Below are positions 56,220 to 64,000 of a stretch of DNA of 64,000 nt, in pieces. Positions within the stretch are counted from its first letter, which is position 1, and the number at the start of each line of letters is the position of its first letter. This stretch comes from Parelaphostrongylus tenuis (taxonomy: Eukaryota; Nematoda; Chromadorea; Rhabditida; Metastrongylidae). The DNA lies in contig JAHQIW010005562.1 of the NCBI GenBank assembly GCA_019055375.1, positions 232,501 through 296,500 of the forward strand, written 5' to 3'. The position numbers and the translations under genes were made by a program. The notes under the pieces are model-generated. The model was not told the DNA's origin and searched no databases. It saw nothing but the letters and a program-made list of their open reading frames with translations.

Positions 56220-59200
56220 ACCACCTGCACCCCCGTTAATCGTCGAGTGACTCGAGCGGGTATTAGCAACGCTTGCATTTTTCCCTATCGCGTGCAATAG
56301 TAGCCCGGTGGGTCCTCCTCGCTCTAGGGATTTGCTGAGCATCATATCTTTTCTTATATAGCTTTCGTGAAAAAATCGGACCAACGGGTCGGTGGTCTTA
56401 CTGCAGAGCGCTTGATGTCCCTAGGAATCCAGCTGGTGACGGCTGTCGTCCATCGGTTGCCGTTAAAGTGCATCACTTGTCCGATCCACTTTATTTTCGA
56501 TAGCCTGGCGAGTAAAACGGCATCTTTGACCTTCGATCCTTAACAGATGTCGGATCTTCGAATCTTTTTTCTCACTTGCGAGATACAGGATCTTCCTAGT
56601 ATCGACATTTCGACTGCGCGTTCGATAACGCCAGTGATTCTGCTGCTTACGTTGGGGTAGGGATAATCGTCGAGCCGAAAAGGTGAGCACAGAGTAGGAT
56701 GTTTTTTGTCCTGTTCATTACATTTTCGATGGTCTTAAACGTTCCTCAAGCCGCTCGTTTACTCCTGCTAAACTCTGGAGCTAGGTCGTTCACCATGTTG
56801 ATTTCACAACCTAGACAGACGTAACTGGAGCTTTCGGAGATTGTCGTTCCGTTTAGCGTTAATGGTGCATTCGAAACCCATCCGTTCATCGTGAATATCG
56901 TTTTCACTAGGTTTAGTTGAACACCAATCTTTCCACAGGCGTCATCGAAATCGCTCAACATTCGTTCTCTTAGCTGATATTTGGTGTTATGAGGACGATA
57001 TCATTAGCAAAGCGAAGATGGTTTGATTGTCGACCGTTGATTTCACTCCCATATCGTCCCATTCTAATGTTTGCATGACGTTTTGAAGGGTGCAATGAAT
57101 TGTTTTGGCGAAATCGTATCGCCTTGTCGATTCCCTCTCCTTACGTCAACGGTGGTATTGTTGTAGAACAGAGATATCGTGGTCGTGAAATCTTTATAAA
57201 GCTCACGAAGGATCATTACGTACCGAGTAGGGACGCCCTGGTTATCCAGAGGCTCTATAACCGCCTCTGTTTCCACTGAATCAAAGGCCTTTTTCAGAGC
57301 GATGAAAGTGAGACAAAGTGGTTGTTCGTACTCTCGTGAAACTTCAATGAGTCTTGTAATCATGTGGATGTGGTCTAGGGTGCTAAATCTTTTTCGGAAC
57401 TCTGCTTGTTCTCATGGCTGTCCTTTGTCCAGTGTTCTGTCAACTCTGTTTAGGATGGCTCGAGCGAAGAGTTTATAGAAAACGGACAGCGAGAAGATTG
57501 GGCGATAATGGCTTATGTTGTAAAGGTCACCCTTCTTGAACAACAATGCGGTCTTGCTAGTTTTCCATTTAAATGCAAACCTTGCATTCTGACAGGTAGC
57601 GAGTGAGGAGCTGAGCCAGGATGTTGTTGGGGACTGACAGCAGGTTCTTCAAGTGGTCTGGTTTAATCCTATCTGCACCGGGTGTTGTTCTGTTCTTCAC
57701 CGACGACATAGCATGTCGGATTTCTGAAGGGAGGACCGGTGGAACAACTTATTCATCATCTTTCAATTTATATGACGGTAGGAGGATATGGCTAACGAAG
57801 AGATCCAAGTAGTATTGGTGGATGATTTTCAATATAGCCATTTTGGAAGCTGTAAGTGTCCCGTCAAGGCATCAGAGTGCAATGATCTTGGTTTCATAAT
57901 TGACGAAGCCTCGCTGGGCTTTGCAAATGCTCTTCCTAGCTTCTGCAGCTTCTGCCATAACTGCTGCTTGTCTCTTTTTAAAGTCTTTTATCGCTTCTCT
58001 GCAGCGTTTCGCAAGTTTGGAAGTAAGTTCTCGGTTGCCTCAACTCGTGCGATTCCACGTTGACGTATCAGCACGAGAGCTTGCGAAGACAAGCGTCTCT
58101 TTTTGTGACCTTAGGACTTTCGGCTTCGATAGCGCTAGCATGAAGATATTCAACGAGCTGATCGTATTCTTCATCGATGTTCTCGACAACGGTAGCTTCC
58201 AAAGAGCCAAATACTGATCTGAATACATCCAAGTTTATGGTAGTTCTGGGACTTCGTTGTTTGAATTTAGCGGCTTTTCTCCTCTCCGCGAAAAACGAAG
58301 CGTTGCGCGAAGGAGGCGATTGTCTGATCCCATGCAGAGTTTAAAAGCAACAGCGACATCTGTTAAACAATACTTCGATTTACTGAGATGTGGTCTATTT
58401 CGTTATGAAACTCTCCATTGGAAGACTCCCACATCCATCACCTGAGAGTGAGGCTTTCGAAATTGTGAGTTACCATGGATGGTTTGGGTCGTCATGATGA
58501 ACTCAGATAGTCTTTCACCTAATCATTCCATTCTAGTTCGTGGCACCCAATGTTATGTTCTTCAGACATTCTTCTAAGCTCAATTTTTGCACTAAAATCT
58601 CTGACAATGACCTTGAAATATGTATGATCTTCTCTGAAGAATTTTTCGAGGTCCCTAGAGAACGCTTCGACTTCGTCTTCGATATAGCTTGATGTTGATG
58701 CGTAAGCAACGAAGAAGGTCAAAGCCGGCATTGTTTCAACCGCAATCGTCCGAAAGGGGTTGTTAGTTGTACAAACGAATCGATGTTTGCGGTCAAAATC
58801 GATTTGACGAGGACGCCAACGCCGCCTACACCTCTGCTATCGCATGTTCCAGGGAACAGTTCATTTCTGGCGTCATAAACATCGTGAAAACGATGGCGTC
58901 TACTCGTCTCAGTTAGGCCAATGAGACCGTAGCTTATCCTTCTTGCTTGAATCAATAGATCTTCTGCAGCGGAGTCGCGAACAAATTTCCACGTATTATG
59001 GCTGCAGATCGTCATTTTAGTCCGTTTCTATGTTGGCAGCCTACTTCGGCTCGGAGATTTTGCCAGCCTCTCCGTACTCTTCTACCTGGCGCTGCCGTAC
59101 CAGAGGCTATTTCGTGGTCAGAGGAATGAGGTCCACATTTGTTATTATTTTTGGCATTTTGATACCCAGCGCATATTTCCAGGCTCTAAACGTGCGGACT

Positions 59201-59465
59201 GGGTACTCACGAGTAGCTTGTCAGTCTCTCTCGGAGAATGGGGAGGATCTTATTTGTTGGAGGCGACTCCTAAACTCCTCCCATGTACTTCCCAGTGGCT
59301 CGTTGAGTGGGAGCTGCAAAAGCAGGGAGCTCATCTCCCAAATTCACCTGCGTCTCTGGGAAACACACGGTCGCTTTTGGTTAGTTTATTCCCCGATATC
59401 CACCACCTGGGGACGTGCCACCTGCCCTGGCGACCAAACGGGCGGGGTCCAAGGATAGGGAGGTA
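56220..59465 (-). mobile_element. RTE retrotransposon, nearly complete but inactive
   Basis: Minus strand, 5' to 3': leader 59,465-59,016; endonuclease from the ATG at 59,015 (MTICSHNTWKFVRDSAAEDL, LIGLTETSRRHR, CDSRGVGGVGVLV); linker 58,730-57,620; reverse transcriptase 57,600-56,950 (LCLTFIALKKAFDSVE, GVPTRYVMILRELYKDF, VRRGNRQGDTISP); tail 56,520-56,220. The catalytic FADD box reads FAND (about 57,010-57,030), so the second catalytic aspartate is asparagine. Several frameshifts split the single expected frame. It is flanked by TA tracts at both ends. RTE elements spread by target-primed reverse transcription; this copy cannot. Confidence 0.9.
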
Positions 59466-59473
59466 CGTGAACA

Positions 59474-59486
59474 TATATATTATATA

Positions 59487-59525
<39 letters not shown>

Positions 59526-59530
59526 TTAAT
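59474..59530. repeat. (TA)n microsatellite at RTE 5' end
   Basis: TA tract with AT phase slips between the RTE leader and the 158-bp exon flank, equivalent to 9,508-9,544 in unit A. Confidence 0.95.
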
Positions 59531-59659
59531 TTATATTTATATTGTGAAAATCAAAAGAACTTGTCTTGATAAGCTGATGCGAGGTTACCAAAGTGATAGT
59601 AGTAGGTCGGCTAATGTATCGGCCATCCGCCTTCAAAGCCTGGTCGTATGCATTATTAC

Positions 59660-59817
59660 CTTGATCGAACATAAGCGATTCGACATATGCGCTTTCTAAA
59701 GGATAGCCACCGCATACTGGACATCGAAATACAACTGCTCCACGCATATCTGAGATGCAAAAAGTTCTTTGCTCAACTGTTTCGTTGATTCTTATACCTT
59801 CAGCACAACAAGTATTT
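59660..59817 (-). CDS. Unidentified 158-bp exon, copy C
   Basis: Same exon as 9,235-9,392, same length, same acceptor (GAACAG) and donor (CAAG then GTAATA). It starts NTCCAEGIRINETVEQRTFC and contains FRCPVCGGYPLESAYVESLM. C has an extra cysteine (PVCGG against PVRGG in A). It is open throughout. The family is unknown; it is likely extracellular. Confidence 0.5.
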
Positions 59818-60714
59818 CTGTTCAAAGTGTTTTAGACGAGACTGGAAGAAGTGAAAGTGCTAAATGAGTATAATAATTTGAAGTACTGTTTCAAATCGAG
59901 TATTTGTGAGTATTGCTCATTATAATAACTGTAAATTGTATTCAAATCCTATTGGCTACTGATTTTTGAGATTTTAGAGATAGTGAATGTGTGACATGTT
60001 GCATATAGATTATACTCATTAGAATAAATGTTAATACTACGTAAGAGAAGTTTCCTAGAGTGTTTTCTCGTCGTATATAGTTTAAACCATGCAAACTAAT
60101 TAAGTTTGAAAAGTTTTTATAAGGGTAGTGTCCATTAAATCAATGGGATGTGGTGAGGATTACTTTTATCACTCATGACCCGAAGTCATTAATATCACCT
60201 TCTCCGATTCCTATCGCTTCTTGCCTTCGGTCACTTCCCTCGCGTTCGCTATCCACAAAAGTTTTTGAAACATTTTACGACCACTGGCTGGTGCTCGGAG
60301 AATTTTATATCTTCGCCATAAATGTCACTGAATACTAATCGAGTCCGTAAGCTCTCGCACATGGATTAGAGGGACTCAAATCGATCCAGACACATTTGGA
60401 ACAAATATCTCAAAAACATTGATGAAATGAAGAGCTTCCTATGAGTCCACTGAGGGTCGGTCTAGTGGCTAGATTTGTTAGAACGATAGCGTAATGAACA
60501 GGATCGCTGCCACTACCCCACTCGCTCTGTTATTATAAGGGTTGAAGATAAGACAAAACGTGTGGAAAAGCACATTATGTGTCACTAGCTTTTCAAAAAA
60601 AGTAGTTGTTGAAGCCAAATAAGCTTATATATCTCCATCTTTCCCAGCCTGATGGATGTAGGAAGGGCAATAGATGCCGAGTTTACATTTGAGCACAAGT
60701 GAAGACATAGGTAT

Positions 60715-60790
60715 AATAATGCAGTGGTAATAGTGCCATTTATCGCGGCTTAGCTGGGATTTGATTCTGCTTCAGGCTCATCGCCGCCTT
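60715..60790 (+). mobile_element. tRNA-like SINE head, unit C
   Basis: Inverse copy of 8,235-8,330: AATGCAGTGGTAATAGTGCC and GCTGGGATTTGATTCTGC on the plus strand. Confidence 0.4.
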
Positions 60791-62477
60791 TCTTCCTTTC
60801 AGAGTTGAAAAATTGGCTAACAGAGACTTTATAGGTTATCGAACCCAGACCGAAAACAAGTGGTGGGACTAGCGGAATAGATATAACACTAAATCATGCG
60901 AAGATATTATTAATTATTGCATTTTTTTTGCAGCTCTATATGTTCCATTACTTGTTGTGAAATCCTATTACAAGCGTACCGTAGAATTTTAGCGAATGGG
61001 CATACTCTTGGTTAGCTCTTGGTTACACACTTGGTTAGCCGAAATTGTTTATTATTTCAGGCAATTCAAACCCAATCGTAGCCCTTTTTAGGGGACTAAC
61101 ATGTTCATTGCACATTTGCATTAATACACATGTGGCTACTTTCTTGTACAAAGATTTTCCAGTGTTGGAGCAATTCATAGAGAAAAGGTCGTTGTGGGGT
61201 CTCCGTCACACTTTGACCGAATAGGAGGCGAAGTATGCAACGAAAACAGTTGACGTGTGATTGTCGACTAATCACAAAGACTCTTTAGCTTCAAATCTGG
61301 GAGCACTCTGCGTAGTGTTGACAAATTTCTTCCCTATTTCGAAACTTTTTACAGCTGAGAACGCTTGTCTTTCAAACTTCCTTATGTTTGAGTGAGAAAG
61401 TTTGGTTATGAACAGAGGATGTGGAATATTCCTCAACAAAAGTGGAACCGTAATATCATGGATTTTACAATTTCTCAAAAAAAAAAAGAAAAACAGGAAG
61501 AAGTCCTGATTTGTTTAGTAGTTTTTTTACTTCAGAAGTTATATAGTGCATTGACAATAATGTTTCACACCGACTGAAGTAATTTTTCTAAACCACTACA
61601 TTCTGAGCAGAAAGCACCTTGAGCCACTCTTTAATATATTCGCACTCACCGACCAAGTATTCCCATGGCTAGACATGAATTTAGCTGTCCAGAGATGTCC
61701 AATAGAAGAAAAACCTATTCTAACGCCTAAGAATATTCCTTACCCCGTTTAGAGTTTTACTCAGGAAGTATCTGCTCGTGTAATTTTTCAGAAGTCGACC
61801 AATCTCAAGTTACTTCATAGGTTTTTGCTAGTTAGCGCCTTTCCAGCATTTTCCTATCTGTTTTCGACTTCATTCTCCCAGCTTTACATAAAGGATTCAA
61901 TTAATGCTTAAGATTACGAGTTCCCGCGTAAAACAATGAGGCCAAGTTGATGCTAAACACAAAGTAAGGAGAATCTTCTTAATTCATTATACATCAATTA
62001 CAGCTCATTCGTAAAGACTTATTTTAGTTTTCAAGAAACATCTTGCGCAGAGTATTGAAAACGTAGACAAAGTGGATATTTAGATGGCGGCATTTCGATC
62101 GTCACTAGAGAATCACTTTGAATTCAAGTCGAATTTTTTGCCGTTCTGAACCTAAGTGGGTGACCGAATCCGACCTCACCTTCGCTCGAGGTTAATAGCC
62201 AGCGTACAAGCAGCTGGCAACCATATCCCATGAATAAAACGCGTCATCCATTCCTTTTCTGTTCTCTCAAGCTTAATTGCGCTTCGTTATTTACGCAACC
62301 ATTTCCTTTTAACACTTGCTCTAGAATGACGAGATTCAATTTCGGAATGGGGAACAGGCATGTCATAAGCTTTTATTTCTTCGTATTCATATAAATTTAT
62401 TCAATGATTATTCGAATGGCCATGTCCATAACAGTCAGAAGCTTTTATTTTATTTTATTCACGAGGATTTATCTATC

Positions 62478-62735
62478 TTTTGTTCCGAGTGTTTTTCTTA
62501 AGACCACAGCTCAAATTTTTAATACGTCACAAAGTCATTTTTGAGCCAAGCATGTCATGCAGTCTAGTAGGATGGACTGACTTATGGAGCCCGATACGCC
62601 TGTTTCGACCTCGCAAAAGGCGGGAAAGGGTAACTAACCAACTAATGAGACCGCAACGTCGGAACACGTGTATCTATAACTCAGCCCATCTCATAGACCG
62701 CAAGAAATGCGTGGTCTGAGAAATGATGTTATGAT
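62478..62735 (+). mobile_element. MITE-like insertion with 9-bp target duplication
   Basis: GATTTATCT stands at 62,468-62,476 and again at 62,736-62,744. Unit A has this site once (6,609-6,617 on the other strand, one base different) without the intervening 260 bp, so C carries an insertion. Inside are TTTTTCTTAAGACCAC near the left end and GTGGTCTGAGAAATGA near the right end, forming imperfect terminal inverted repeats. A duplication of 8-9 bp fits hAT or Mutator-type MITEs. Related copies: 13,700-13,900, 14,020-14,060, 32,755-32,850. Confidence 0.7.
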
Positions 62736-62869
62736 TTATCTCTCCACTGCTGAAATGACCATGGTCAGCAACAAACGTTTCGTCTAAAAAATCTCACAAG
62801 TGTGAAATATTCGAACACATTGTCTCAACATGCATGACTGATAAATGGGGCCGCCTTAACCTTGTGACC

Positions 62870-63045
62870 AATCGACTGCGAATCCTTTAGTGGAGAATAT
62901 CTGAAAGAACTTTCGAATGATTTGCGTTTGGTTATAGCGTTATGCTCAAGAGAGGAGACCTTAATATTTGTGAGCTGTTTTGACTGAATGGAGCTGCTAG
63001 ATGATGCTTAAGACACTCCTTGTAAATATATATCTATATATTATC

Positions 63046-63076
<31 letters not shown>

Positions 63077-63360
63077 AAATCTCTTTATTACTTTATTCTA
63101 ATCCGTCTTCACAGAGTGGTTTTTTCCACTACGCAGATCCCTGTACTTCTAACATTTATTTGTCATTTCGTTCTTTTACTTGAACGTCGTAGGATATGCG
63201 GTTGAATGCGTCTCTCTTTGCAATCTCAACGATAGCTTAGCTGTGACGCTCCATTGAAAGTTCGTTAGTGACTACCGAAAAACGTTGTGGACTAGAGATC
63301 AGCTACCCGCATCGTCTCGCCAAGCATCGCAAACCACTTGGCCACTGCGCTCCTCATATG
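62870..63360 (-). mobile_element. SINE with tRNA-Leu/Ser-like head and (TA)n
   Basis: The minus strand starts GCGCAGTGGCCAAGTGGTTT (A-box core TGGCCAAGTGG), a weak B box GGTAGCTGATCTC about 45 bp on, and a body shared with 26,330 and 55,690. The (TA)n at 63,045-63,074 separates head and body from a tail (63,010-62,880) that also recurs at 55,690-55,810 and 10,203-10,350. Confidence 0.6.
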
Positions 63361-63599
63361 TATGTACATTTATTCATTTATTTATACAGATATAGCAATA
63401 CATAAGCGAATATACGAGTATATTATATATACGGAGTTGTTTCTGATTCAAAGTAGCAAAGGAAAAAGCGACTTTGTTAGCTGGAGAAGAAATTTTCATA
63501 GGACAGAAAAATGTTAAAGGGTAAAGCTCTAGGAGTTATAAATCCCTGAGAATGCGCCGTGCATTTGTCTTCAGTTTTTAACTTCATTTGAAGTGATAA

Positions 63600-64000
63600 A
63601 TTGTATATCTGGCCATTACAATGACTCGCAGTTTCCTCCTGCTGCAATCAATCAGTGCAGCATAATCCTCCCAGACATGTCTAAGACCATTCTGGTACTA
63701 ATATACTCTTGGTACCTATTACACTCTATGCTAATGTGCTCATTATGGTACTATATATACCGACTCGCGGTAAGATGGATGGCTCGGTAAACCATGAGCT
63801 GTTGTAATTATACAGATTATGGCCATTCCTTAGTGCTGACTAATCTTAGAATAGGCCAATATCATTTCCATTGAATGTCGTGGGAAACAGATTGAAATAT
63901 AACACAAATAGTGCTCTATAGTAGACACTACATTTAACCATTACTCGCTCGTCGCAGCACGTCTGTACATCTCATGGCCGCGGGATATCCACATGTAAAC
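63600..64000. other. Window end: inverted copy of the unit-B insert, no gene seen
   Basis: 63,650-63,930 is the inverse of 23,590-23,830 (landmarks in that entry). A plus-strand frame at 63,593-63,790 is open but hydrophobic and unsupported. The homologous block probably continues past the window. Confidence 0.6.

Larger units (their letters stand above)
53930..62850 (-). repeat. Segmental duplication, unit C (inverted)
   Basis: Matches unit A 12,150 down to 6,490 on the opposite strand. Landmarks: the Ser/Thr-rich segment, second mariner, an RTE at the same site as in A, the 158-bp exon, the tRNA-like element and the 7.44-kb segment. Near 53,960 C is closer to B than to A (ACACGATCA in both). 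C alone keeps the full-length RTE. Confidence 0.85.

Noticed and set aside
56746..58731. Multiple plus- and minus-strand frames
   Set aside because: They are fragments or antisense shadows of the RTE and are covered by that single entry.
59415..59699. Frames with runs of YIYIYI near the RTE 5' end
   Set aside because: They are microsatellite translations running into the non-coding strand of the exon at 59,660-59,817.
1..64000. Operon or trans-splicing (SL1-type) signals
   Set aside because: No spliced-leader gene and no closely spaced same-strand gene pair was seen.

Overview
This is eukaryotic nuclear DNA, almost certainly from a strongylid (hookworm-like) nematode. It is AT-rich, genes are split by short introns with worm-type splice sites (acceptors near TTTTCAG, donors near GTAAGT or GTATGT), and it is packed with decayed RTE retrotransposons, mariner fragments, a Penelope-like GIY-YIG fragment, tRNA-derived SINEs and (TA)n tracts. 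There is no sign of bacterial or phage DNA. Single open frames of 60-170 codons are mostly noise, so genes were found by joining exons across splice sites with matching phase.

Layout. (1) Positions 1-13,605 (unit A) and 17,336-27,800 (unit B) are direct copies of one large duplicon. A third, inverted and shorter copy (unit C) lies at 53,930-62,850 and matches A from about 6,490 to 12,150. Each A and B copy carries, on the minus strand, a gene for a secreted or membrane receptor with immunoglobulin domains (VEGFR/PDGFR-like ectodomain). A has two one-base frameshifts, B has many lesions. RTE and mariner remnants are shared by several copies, so those insertions are older than the duplications. 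(2) Positions 13,605-17,336 hold decayed tandem repeats, a mariner N-terminal fragment and a convincing terminal exon with a polyadenylation signal. (3) Positions 28,200-31,215 and 37,640-40,640 form a 3-kb inverted repeat. Its 6.4-kb spacer contains the best intact gene of the window: a six-exon, about 257-residue secreted protein resembling the DUF4773 family (35,080-36,944, minus). (4) Positions 40,610-43,260 hold an RTE piece followed by a divergent STAR/KH RNA-binding protein gene (GLD-1/Quaking type, plus) with an in-frame TGA where family members have cysteine. (5) Positions 43,300-53,900 are gene-poor: unidentified exons, a 420-bp tandem duplication, a Penelope-like fragment, several SINEs and a damaged Tudor-domain segment. 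(6) Positions 53,930-64,000 are unit C, a nearly complete but dead RTE, SINEs, and an inverted match to a segment inserted in unit B.

No pathway or operon can be read from this window. The coherent story is genome architecture: repeated segmental duplication, inversion and mobile-element decay around a receptor gene, plus two host genes (DUF4773-like and STAR-like). Identity statements come from reading by eye, not from alignment software. Exon borders are predictions from splice motifs and reading phase.
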